Origin: an uncultured Bacteroidota bacterium
GTDB lineage: Bacteria; Bacteroidota; Bacteroidia; Chitinophagales; Chitinophagaceae
Reading direction: 5' to 3'
Length of the DNA stretch: 64,000 nt
NCBI GenBank assembly: GCA_903905065.1
Contig: CAIVEW010000100.1
Coordinates: forward strand, 62,001 to 126,000
Position 1 is the first letter of the stretch. Every line of letters starts with the position of its first letter. Of this stretch, positions 1 through 7,625 are shown piece by piece. The notes beneath the pieces were generated by a model. The model made no database searches. It saw only the letters and a list, made by a program, of their open reading frames with translations, and was not told where the DNA came from. A program made the position numbers and the translations under genes.

Positions 1-557
1 GAATAAAGAAACCGCCAAAGGAAAAGATCATTTTAGCAGTGGGCACGTTCAACAAAAGGAAGAATCATCAAAATTTACTGAAAGGCTTTTTAGAAAGCGA
101 CTTAAGGAATGACTACCAATTGGTCATCATCGGAGATAAAAACAAAGTATTTGCTGAGGCTGGGGTTGACGAAAGTCTTTTGACTAACGCGAACATAAAA
201 ATATACGGCACTCTAAGTTCCGATGAACTGATGAATATGTATGCCAGGGCGAAGATCCTTGTATCGCTATCCCTATATGAAGGATTTGGTATTCCTGTGT
301 TGGAAGGCCTGTATTGCGGTTGTAAGGCTGTCTGCTCAGATATCCCGGTTTATCGGGAGTTGTATGATGGGTATGCCACCTTTTGTGACCCGGATGATAT
401 TAAAGGCATTAGCTCGGCATTAGAAAAGGCCGCGGGGACGATCTTGGAAGAAACGATCACACGTGAGGAAATTTTGCAGAAGTATAATTACAAAAATTCC
501 GCCCTAACAATAATTGAGGAAATAACTAATTGTAGCCAAAAAGAATTAAAACAATAG
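1..557 (+). CDS. Glycosyltransferase, GT-B fold (GT4-like), C-terminal part
   Basis: The reading frame is open from base 3, so the gene begins before the window. The GTG at 39 lies inside the conserved LAVGTFNKRKNHQNLL strand-loop and is not the real start. The visible part is the C-terminal Rossmann domain of a nucleotide-sugar glycosyltransferase, with the E-x7-E signature (EGFGIPVLE) that contacts the donor sugar, followed by SDIPVYREL. The family transfers a sugar from an activated donor in glycan or lipopolysaccharide synthesis. The acceptor cannot be told from this fragment. Confidence 0.85.
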   Translation, partial: IKKPPKEKIILAVGTFNKRKNHQNLLKGFLESDLRNDYQLVIIGDKNKVFAEAGVDESLLTNANIKIYGTLSSDELMNMYARAKILVSLSLYEGFGIPVLEGLYCGCKAVCSDIPVYRELYDGYATFCDPDDIKGISSALEKAAGTILEETITREEILQKYNYKNSALTIIEEITNCSQKELKQ

Positions 558-560
558 GAA

Positions 561-986
561 TCAGTACTTATTGTAACTATACCACGCAAGTGTAAGAGAA
601 TCACCGGTAAGCAGTTCGAGGTTGCCGGTAGATACGTGAGATATCAAATAGTCTACCGAGTAATGAGCATCATAAGTAACAAATAACGAGTCGCCGCCTA
701 CAAACCATGTAAACCTGGAAGTATCCTTGCTGCCATCAACACTTATAGCTTCATAGCCTGTAGTATCCGACTTAAAAACCAAAACATCGATCATGCCCGC
801 TTGCACATTTCTGATCTCTTGCTGATCTATTACGCCATTTCCATTGTCGTCCGTGGCATATTGCACTTTCTTCCAGGTTCCCATCACGCGTGTGAACGGA
901 GTATCCGGCTCTTTCTTTTTGGTACAGGAGCAGATCGCAAGCGAGAATAAAAGAAATAGGGTTGATGTTGCAACAAGCGTTCTCAT
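561..986 (-). CDS. Small lipoprotein with one EF-hand-like loop
   Basis: I chose the ATG at 986 rather than 1016 because it places the signal peptide at the N-terminus: hydrophobic stretch at residues 4-18, then Cys21 in ICSC as the likely lipidation site. Residues 46-57 (DDNGNGVIDQQE) match the EF-hand loop pattern, with ligands at loop positions 1, 3, 5, 9 and 12 and the central Gly. The remaining ~80 residues are beta-rich and resemble small lipocalin-like lipoproteins of Bacteroidota (inference). It converges on the preceding glycosyltransferase gene with 3 bp between stop codons. Function unknown; calcium binding is a guess from one loop. Confidence 0.7.
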   Translation of the reverse strand: MRTLVATSTLFLLFSLAICSCTKKKEPDTPFTRVMGTWKKVQYATDDNGNGVIDQQEIRNVQAGMIDVLVFKSDTTGYEAISVDGSKDTSRFTWFVGGDSLFVTYDAHYSVDYLISHVSTGNLELLTGDSLTLAWYSYNKY

Positions 987-1080
987 TGGTTTGCAGCTAT
1001 CGGTTTCACAAAACACCTTGCCCGAATAGCATTACAAATTTACTGATAAATGATATACTAACCGCTTTTCAACAAGGTTT

Positions 1081-1923
1081 TTAGTAATCTCCATAAGATG
1101 TTTGGGGCAGTTGCGCAAGCGCTTCTTCCAGTTGTTTGTCGCTGGGAGCGCTGCCATGCCATTCATGTGTGCCTTCCATGAAACCTACACCCTTACCCAT
1201 AACGGTATGCATAAGCATGCAGATAGGTTTTCCTTTCCCGGTTGAGGCTTTGGCAACAGCCATTCCCCGCAATAGATCAGTCATGTCGTTTCCATTCATC
1301 TCCATTACCTGCCAGCCAAAAGCCTCAAATTTATCCTTCAGCGATCCCAGGTTCATAACGAGGGTGGTAGGCCCGTCTATCTGCTGACCATTATAATCAA
1401 TGGTAGCGATCAGATTATCTATTTTATGGTGGGCCGCAAACATAATTGCCTCCCAGTTTTGGCCCTCCTGTAGCTCGCCGTCACCGTGTAGAGAATAAAC
1501 GATATGGGAATCCTTATTCATCTTCTTGGCAAGCGCCGCACCACATGCTACACTCATACCTTGCCCTAGTGAACCGCTGGCTATGCGCACACCCGGTAAA
1601 TGCTCATGGGTAGCCGGGTGACCTTGCAGGCGTGAGTTTATATGACGAAACGTCGCTAATTCACTAACTGGGAAATAACCGGAGCGGGCCAGCACACTGT
1701 AAAACACCGGCGAAATGTGCCCATTGGACAAAAAGAAAATATCCTCGCCAATACCGTCCATATCAAAGCCAGGCTTGCGGTCCATGATCTCAAAATACAA
1801 GGCTGTAAGAAATTCCGTACAACCCAGTGAACCACCAGGATGGCCGCTCTGTACCTTATGCACCATGCGCACTATGTCCCGGCGCACCTGTGTAGCTATT
1901 TCGTTAAGTTGGTTGATCTCCAT
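1081..1923 (-). CDS. Transketolase, N-terminal (thiamine-diphosphate-binding) subunit
   Basis: At 280 residues this is the N-terminal half of transketolase as found in split enzymes. It shows SGHPGGSLG near residue 26, and the thiamine-diphosphate/Mg motif GDGELQEGQNWEA followed after about 20 residues by the conserved Asn (DYN). With the C-terminal subunit it transfers two-carbon ketol units in the non-oxidative pentose phosphate pathway, in the cytosol. The partner gene is not adjacent: the next gene in the same direction is a lipoprotein, and no transketolase C-terminal half occurs in the window. The protein ends cleanly at YGDY, so this is a split gene rather than a truncation. Confidence 0.9.
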   Translation of the reverse strand: MEINQLNEIATQVRRDIVRMVHKVQSGHPGGSLGCTEFLTALYFEIMDRKPGFDMDGIGEDIFFLSNGHISPVFYSVLARSGYFPVSELATFRHINSRLQGHPATHEHLPGVRIASGSLGQGMSVACGAALAKKMNKDSHIVYSLHGDGELQEGQNWEAIMFAAHHKIDNLIATIDYNGQQIDGPTTLVMNLGSLKDKFEAFGWQVMEMNGNDMTDLLRGMAVAKASTGKGKPICMLMHTVMGKGVGFMEGTHEWHGSAPSDKQLEEALAQLPQTSYGDY

Positions 1924-2018
1924 TTTATCCAGGGAATTGGCTGCAAAAGTAGCAGTTATGATTGATTTAAGAAATTGTCTTTTTTATGCCCCATCCAATT
2001 CCTTTATTTTTGCCATTC

Positions 2019-2846
2019 ATGTCACTTTTTATCACATCACTCAATTCGGGGAGTAACGGCAACTGTTATTACATAGGCAATGATACAGAGGCTGTGCTGG
2101 TTGACGCCGGAATATCCTGCCGGGAGACGGAGAAAAGAATGAAACGACTGGGCCTGGATATGAGTAAGATAAAAGCGGTCTTCATATCACATGAGCATGG
2201 CGATCATATCAGCGGGGTGGAAACACTGGCAAACAAGTACCGGCTACCCGTCTATATTACCGCAGCCACACTTGCAAATAGCCGGCTCCGTATCAACACC
2301 CAACTTGTACGTGGTTTCGCCGCATACGAACCCGTGAGCATTGGCGATCTGTCTGTCCTCGCCTTTCCTAAACTGCATGATGCTATTGACCCTCATAGTT
2401 TTGTAATAAGTCATAAGGGTGTAAACGTAGGCGTGTTCACAGATATCGGCAGCCCATGCAAACATGTGATCGAAAATTTCGGCAAATGCCATATAGCTTT
2501 TTTAGAAGCAAATTATGATGAGTATATGTTGGAAAATGGCCGCTATCCCATCCACTTGAAAAGGCGCATCAGTGGTGATAAAGGACATTTGTCAAACAAT
2601 CAGGCGCTTGAACTGTTTATCAAACACAAGCATCCCGAACTCAGCCTGCTTTATCTATCGCACCTTTCCAAAGATAACAATTCGCCCCACCTGGCCTTGG
2701 ATCTGTTTGCATCATTTGCGGAAGATACCGACATAGCCGTCGCCAGCCGGTACAAAGAAACACCAGTATCCCGGGTACCTACGGGAATCGCTGCAACTAA
2801 CACAGATATTTCACCGGCCGAAACTGTGCAAATGAGTCTATTTTAA
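2019..2846 (+). CDS. MBL-fold metallo-hydrolase, WalJ/YycJ-like
   Basis: The N-terminal strand SLNSGSNGNCYYI is typical of the WalJ/YycJ group, and residues 58-63 (HEHGDH) are the metal-binding motif of the metallo-beta-lactamase fold. Further ligands are likely at the FTDIGSP Asp and the late YLSHLSKDNNSP His. Family members are cytosolic nuclease-like hydrolases; the substrate is unsettled. I chose the ATG at 2019 over 1986 because homology begins there. A -7-like box TATTTTTG at 2005-2012 would place the transcript start within a few bases of this ATG, so the message may be nearly leaderless (inference). Next gene: mutY, 48 bp on. Confidence 0.85.
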   Translation: MSLFITSLNSGSNGNCYYIGNDTEAVLVDAGISCRETEKRMKRLGLDMSKIKAVFISHEHGDHISGVETLANKYRLPVYITAATLANSRLRINTQLVRGFAAYEPVSIGDLSVLAFPKLHDAIDPHSFVISHKGVNVGVFTDIGSPCKHVIENFGKCHIAFLEANYDEYMLENGRYPIHLKRRISGDKGHLSNNQALELFIKHKHPELSLLYLSHLSKDNNSPHLALDLFASFAEDTDIAVASRYKETPVSRVPTGIAATNTDISPAETVQMSLF

Positions 2847-2894
2847 ACTGGTATAAATACCTCGGCGGGTGATTTCCCCAACTAACAACAGAAA

Positions 2895-3962
2895 ATGGAA
2901 GCCAATAAGAAATATTTCTCTGCACAACTCATGGCATGGCATGCTAACGAAAATGAGCGCAGCCTACCCTGGAAAAGCGAACAAGACCCTTATAAAATAT
3001 GGCTCTCTGAGGTGATATTGCAGCAAACCCGTGCTCTTCAAGGCTTGCCTTACTACCTGGCATTCACGGAAGCCTACCCAACAGTACGTGACATGGCAGC
3101 AGCGGCCGATGAGGAGGCCTTCCGCCTGTGGCAAGGGCTTGGATACTACAACCGGTGCAAAAATATGCTGGCAACAGCACGCCACATTAGCAGTAACCTG
3201 GGTGGTGTTTTCCCAAAAACCTATGAAGAAATATTGGCGTTAAAAGGCATTGGGCCATATACTGCCGCAGCGATAGCGTCATTTGCATATAGGTTGCCTC
3301 ACGCCGTGGTAGACGGCAATGTGTATAGAGTGTTGGCCCGTTACTTTGGCATTGATGCGCCTTTCGATACTACAGCTGGGAAAAAAAGCTTCTCCGAATT
3401 GGCGCAGGAACTTCTCGACAAAAAGAACAGTGGAGCATACAACCAGGCAATTATGGACCTCGGCGCGACCGTTTGCACACCCCGAAACACTCGTTGTGAA
3501 GAATGCCCTTTGCAAAAAAAATGTGTTGCCTATAACCAGGGATTGATCGATGTTTTACCCGTGCGTAGTAAAAAACAAACCGTGCGCACCCGCTATTTTA
3601 ACTATCTGTTATTAAAATGTGATGGAAAGATTTGGATACACAAACGTACCGATAGTGACATTTGGGGAAATCTGCATGAACCATATCTCATAGAAACCGA
3701 GCAACCGCTTACTGCAATTTCTTTATTAAACAGTTCAAAATTCAAAAATTTACATATTCAAAATTTCAAAATTAATTTTGAAGGCAGAACTACCCAACGC
3801 CTCACCCACCAGCTTATAAATTTCAATTTTTTCAGTATAAATCTCGAAAAAAAGATAACAATCCATAATGTAAACGGTATATGGCTGAATGCTAACGACT
3901 TAAAAAAAATAGCTTTTCCCAAGACACTTGTTTCTTTTTTAAAAAATAATTTATACTTTTAA
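2895..3962 (+). CDS. mutY: A/G-specific adenine glycosylase MutY
   Basis: This DNA repair enzyme removes adenine mispaired with 8-oxoguanine. Visible features in order: catalytic Glu in EVILQQTR (about residue 38), helix-hairpin-helix LKGIGPYTAAAI, catalytic Asp in VDGNV, the 4Fe-4S ligands as C-x6-C-x2-C-x5-C (about residues 194-210), and a divergent NUDIX-like C-terminal domain that recognises 8-oxoG. At 355 residues the length is normal. The last 80 codons are strikingly AT-rich compared with the rest, with runs of ttcaaaa. It starts a mutY-ssb-gldE order that is conserved in many Bacteroidota. Confidence 0.95.
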   Translation: MEANKKYFSAQLMAWHANENERSLPWKSEQDPYKIWLSEVILQQTRALQGLPYYLAFTEAYPTVRDMAAAADEEAFRLWQGLGYYNRCKNMLATARHISSNLGGVFPKTYEEILALKGIGPYTAAAIASFAYRLPHAVVDGNVYRVLARYFGIDAPFDTTAGKKSFSELAQELLDKKNSGAYNQAIMDLGATVCTPRNTRCEECPLQKKCVAYNQGLIDVLPVRSKKQTVRTRYFNYLLLKCDGKIWIHKRTDSDIWGNLHEPYLIETEQPLTAISLLNSSKFKNLHIQNFKINFEGRTTQRLTHQLINFNFFSINLEKKITIHNVNGIWLNANDLKKIAFPKTLVSFLKNNLYF

Positions 3963-4009
3963 TAGTCATTCGGTTATAATTTTTACAATTTGAAAAATTT
4001 GGAACTACT

Positions 4010-4462
4010 ATGAGAGGCGTAAATCGAGTTGTACTGATAGGGAACCTTGGCAAAGAGCCAGATCTTCAACACCTGGAAGGAAATATAGCAGTCGCAAAAT
4101 TTCCGCTGGCCACCACTGAGACTTATAAAGACAAGAATGGCGCATTAGTTTCACAAACCGAATGGCATACGATCGTACTGTGGCGTGGGCTTGCAGAATT
4201 GGCCCAGAAATACCTGCACAAGGGTAGCCTGGTATTTATTGAAGGCCGCATAAGAACACGCAACTGGGAAGACAAAGACAAGAACCGCCGCTTCAGCGCT
4301 GAAATAATTGGTGATAACCTGGTGATGCTGGACAAACGAAAAGAGCAAACTGACCACCCAATTGTGGAGGCCGCAGCACCCGAAGCCAGCGCATTTCCAG
4401 ATATAAATTTTGATGGCACAGCTATTGCGGCCAACATCGGTAAAGATGACCTTCCGTTTTAA
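4010..4462 (+). CDS. ssb: Single-stranded DNA-binding protein
   Basis: This 150-residue OB-fold protein begins MRGVNRVVLIGNLGKEPDL and carries IEGRIRTRNWEDKD, both typical of bacterial SSB. The acidic C-terminal tip ends in DDLPF, the peptide that docks replication and repair partners. It coats single-stranded DNA as a homotetramer during replication, recombination and repair. It lies 47 bp after mutY and before gldE. A linker of about 35 residues (residues 110-145) is less conserved, as usual. Bacteroidota often have more than one ssb, so I cannot tell whether this is the essential copy. Confidence 0.95.
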   Translation: MRGVNRVVLIGNLGKEPDLQHLEGNIAVAKFPLATTETYKDKNGALVSQTEWHTIVLWRGLAELAQKYLHKGSLVFIEGRIRTRNWEDKDKNRRFSAEIIGDNLVMLDKRKEQTDHPIVEAAAPEASAFPDINFDGTAIAANIGKDDLPF

Positions 4463-4490
4463 TGGTATATTTTTTATCTATTAACAAAAT

Positions 4491-4519
4491 GAGAGAAATA
4501 TGGTTATCTCTCGCTTTTT
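4491..4519 (+). terminator. Possible weak terminator after ssb
   Basis: A 6-bp inverted repeat (gagaga 4491-4496 and tctctc 4507-4512) with a 10-nt loop is followed by cgcttttt. It sits between the ssb stop and the gldE start. The stem is short, so it may only attenuate transcription into gldE. Confidence 0.35.
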
Positions 4520-4553
4520 GTTAATTTTGATACCCACCAAACTATAAAACATT

Positions 4554-5930
4554 TTGGAAAGTACCGAAGGCGATACGCATCTTACATCTTTACTGTTACA
4601 GGCATCCACCATCGATGCGTCTAATGCCACTATACTTATTATTGCCATTCTCATGCTGTTATTGATGTCGGCAGTTATTGCCGGAGCGGAAACAGCTTTT
4701 TTTTCTCTTTCTGCTAAAGACATTTATTTCTTAAAAACCAAGGAGAAACAAAGTGCCCGTATTGCATCCCAATTGCTAGAGCAACCAAAAATGCTGCTGG
4801 CAACGATCCTGGTCGCCAATAATTTTATTAACATAGCTATCGTCATTACCATCAATTTCTTTGTCAGCTCTATTTTGCCGCGTGATACTTATCACCACAT
4901 TATAATCAGCCCTGCATTTTCACAAAACGTAAACTCCATTTTCGCATTCCTTATCCAAGTGGTTTTTGTAACGTTTCTGCTGGTGCTATTTGGAGAAGTG
5001 CTGCCGAAGGTTTATGCCAGCCAGAACAACCTCCGGATGGCGCTGTTTTCGGCACCGTTTCTGCGGATTTTATTGAGTGTCTTCAACCCGATCAGTCGTA
5101 TGCTGGTCAATTCCACCAGTTTTATTGAGGGTAAAATTGGCTCCAAAACGGCGAACATCAGCAGTGAAGATTTCGAACACGCCATTGAACTTACCGTGGG
5201 GCATACGGCCACCCGGGAGGAAGTGAATATCTTTAAGGGAATACTCAAGTTTGGGAACATAACCGCGCGCCAGGTGATGCGCACCCGACTCGACGTTAGT
5301 GCTATTGACTTTGATATGAATTTCGCGGAAGTGCGCACATATTGTCTCGATGCCGGCTACTCACGGTTACCCGTGTACAAAGAGAGCCTGGACAAAGTTG
5401 CAGGCATTATGTATACCAAGGACTTCCTGCCACACATCGAATCTGATACATTCAACTGGCACACCCTAATACGCCCGGCTTATTTTGTGCATGAGGGCAA
5501 ACTGATAGAAGACCTGCTAAAAGAATTCCAGCAAAAACGAATGCACTTCGCGATCGTTGTTGATGAGTTTGGCGGCACATCTGGCATCATCACCCTGGAG
5601 GACATCATGGAGGAGATCATAGGTGACATCAAGGATGAATTTGACGAAGAAGATCTCAATTACAAAAAGATCGACGATCATAATTTCATCTTTGAAGGCA
5701 AAACGCTCATCAATGATGTGTGCCGTGTAATAGGCGTACCCTCAGATACCTTTGATACTGCCCGCGGAGAAAGCGACTCGCTGGCTGGCCTGATTATTGA
5801 AATATCCGGAAAGTTCGCCGCCGTCAATGAAACGATCCGTTACCAACAATATGAGTTTACTGTGCTGGCCGTGGAAAAGATGCGTATCCAGCGGGTGAAG
5901 CTCACGATTCATGAGCCTGAGGAAGAATAA
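4554..5930 (+). CDS. gldE: GldE, gliding-motility-associated CNNM/CBS membrane protein
   Basis: The order is an N-terminal CNNM (DUF21) transmembrane domain with about four hydrophobic segments (residues 20-190), a pair of CBS domains (about 215-340, including TARQVMRTRLDV and GGTSGIITLEDIMEEI), then a CorC/HlyC C-terminal domain. Length 458 residues. CNNM/CorC proteins are linked to divalent cation transport; GldE is known as a partner of GldD in gliding motility and type IX secretion. The start is a TTG at 4554, and no in-frame ATG lies near the expected N-terminus. It follows ssb, the usual place for gldE. A gldD gene, often next, is absent; nadB follows convergently. Confidence 0.85.
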   Translation: MESTEGDTHLTSLLLQASTIDASNATILIIAILMLLLMSAVIAGAETAFFSLSAKDIYFLKTKEKQSARIASQLLEQPKMLLATILVANNFINIAIVITINFFVSSILPRDTYHHIIISPAFSQNVNSIFAFLIQVVFVTFLLVLFGEVLPKVYASQNNLRMALFSAPFLRILLSVFNPISRMLVNSTSFIEGKIGSKTANISSEDFEHAIELTVGHTATREEVNIFKGILKFGNITARQVMRTRLDVSAIDFDMNFAEVRTYCLDAGYSRLPVYKESLDKVAGIMYTKDFLPHIESDTFNWHTLIRPAYFVHEGKLIEDLLKEFQQKRMHFAIVVDEFGGTSGIITLEDIMEEIIGDIKDEFDEEDLNYKKIDDHNFIFEGKTLINDVCRVIGVPSDTFDTARGESDSLAGLIIEISGKFAAVNETIRYQQYEFTVLAVEKMRIQRVKLTIHEPEEE

Positions 5931-5950
5931 CCCAGGGCTCCATAAAGGGT

Positions 5951-7549
5951 TTACAACACCACTTGCTGCACCAAGTTACTCTTGTATGGATAGTCGGTAT
6001 TAAAGTGCAATCCACGGCTTTCCTTTCTGAACTGCGCGCCCTTGACAATAAGATAACCTATGGTGATCAGGTTGCGAAGCTCACAAAGCTGGGGGGATAA
6101 CGTGGTTGTTTTATACAACTCCTCCGTTTCGTTATGTATGAGGTCTATGCGGTTCATGGCTCGTTGCAGGCGCACATCATTGCGTACAATACCCACATAG
6201 TCGCTCATAATCTGCTGCAGCTCTTTCAGGCTTTGCGTGATGAGGATCATTTCCTTGGGATCATTAGTGCCGGATGCATTCCAGTCGGGCACCTCTTCTT
6301 TAAGCTCAATGTCATTGATCCGTAGCGCCATGTCCTCCGCGCATCTGTGTGCAAAGACCAACGCTTCCAACAGTGAGTTAGAAGCGAGACGGTTAGCTCC
6401 ATGCAAGCCGGTGCTGGAACATTCTCCACAGGCGTAGAGATTTATCACTGAAGACTGCCCCACCTCATTGACTTTAATACCGCCGCAGCAATAGTGTGCA
6501 GCCGGGGCCACCGGTATCATTTGCTCCATCACATCTATACCTATGCTCTTGCACTTTGCATATATATTGGGAAAATGCGCCAGGAACTTTTCTTTGTCCA
6601 TATTCCGGCAGTCCAGGTATACATGCTCGGTACCGGTACGTTTCATTTCGCTGTCTATGGCGCGTGCCACCACATCGCGTGGGGCAAGATCTGCGCGGGC
6701 ATCATAGCCGGGCATAAACGCGATTCCATCCTTATTGCGCAGTACACCGCCATCACCGCGCACTGCCTCCGTAATGAGGAAAGAAGGGCTTATGCCGGCC
6801 TCATACAACGCGGTAGGATGAAACTGTATGAATTCCATATTCTCTATACGCCCCTTTGCCCGGTAGGCCATTGCTATACCATCTCCGGTAGCGATCCGGG
6901 GATTGGTTGTAGTACGATAGACCTGCCCTACCCCACCCGATGCCATAAGCGTGCAGCGGGCGAGTATCTTCTCTATATTGTTATTCTCCAGGTTCAGTGC
7001 GTATACACCATAGCAGGTAATATCCGGGGTGGATTTGGTGACAAGGTAACCAAGGTGATGCTGGGTAATAATATCCACCACGAACCAGTGATTGTGTATG
7101 GCTATGTTTGGGTATCGTTTCACTTCTTCCAGCAGCGCACGCTCTATCTCAAACCCGGTTACATCTTTGTAGTGTAAGATTCTAAACTCCGAATGGCCGC
7201 CTTCCTTGCCCCGCATATAGTCCCCTTCCGTGTCTTTGTCAAATTTTGCGCCCCATTCTATTATTTCATTCACGCGTTCCGGCCCCTCGGTTACTACGAT
7301 ATCGACTATGTGTTCATTACAGAGCCCATCTCCGGCTACCAGCGTATCTTGTATATGCTTCTCAAAGCTGTCGCGCTCCAGGTCATTCACCACCGCTATG
7401 CCGCCCTGGGCGTACTTGGTGTTGGTTTCATCCGTGTTGGCCTTAGTGAGAATTGTGATACTTTTTTCGGGGAATTTACGTGCTGTTTTTACGGCGAACG
7501 TAAGCCCCGCAATACCCGACCCTATAATGAGAAAATCCGTTTTCAGCAT
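5951..7549 (-). CDS. nadB: L-aspartate oxidase NadB
   Basis: This 532-residue flavoprotein oxidises L-aspartate to iminoaspartate, the first step of de novo NAD synthesis, in the cytosol. The FAD-binding GSGIAGLTFA motif is at residues 8-17. TKYAQGGIAVV, the EFIQFHPTAL active-site segment, and the ACGECSSTGLHGANRLASNS segment near residue 375 identify the succinate dehydrogenase/aspartate oxidase family. HYCCGGI replaces the usual HYTCGGV. The helical C-terminal domain is complete. Partners nadA and nadC are not in the window. It converges on gldE with a 20-bp gap. A long antisense open frame lies across its middle and is probably only a codon-bias shadow. Confidence 0.95.
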   Translation of the reverse strand: MLKTDFLIIGSGIAGLTFAVKTARKFPEKSITILTKANTDETNTKYAQGGIAVVNDLERDSFEKHIQDTLVAGDGLCNEHIVDIVVTEGPERVNEIIEWGAKFDKDTEGDYMRGKEGGHSEFRILHYKDVTGFEIERALLEEVKRYPNIAIHNHWFVVDIITQHHLGYLVTKSTPDITCYGVYALNLENNNIEKILARCTLMASGGVGQVYRTTTNPRIATGDGIAMAYRAKGRIENMEFIQFHPTALYEAGISPSFLITEAVRGDGGVLRNKDGIAFMPGYDARADLAPRDVVARAIDSEMKRTGTEHVYLDCRNMDKEKFLAHFPNIYAKCKSIGIDVMEQMIPVAPAAHYCCGGIKVNEVGQSSVINLYACGECSSTGLHGANRLASNSLLEALVFAHRCAEDMALRINDIELKEEVPDWNASGTNDPKEMILITQSLKELQQIMSDYVGIVRNDVRLQRAMNRIDLIHNETEELYKTTTLSPQLCELRNLITIGYLIVKGAQFRKESRGLHFNTDYPYKSNLVQQVVL

Positions 7550-7625
7550 ACGAGGATCAAAGGTAGGGGCTGGACCTCAGATTAACCAAGATTAACTGAT
7601 TTACCGACTTCCAGGCAACCCGTAT

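Noticed and set aside
6494-7177. 227-residue antisense frame inside nadB
   Set aside because: Antisense to a fully conserved gene; His/Tyr/Ile-rich composition typical of shadow frames.
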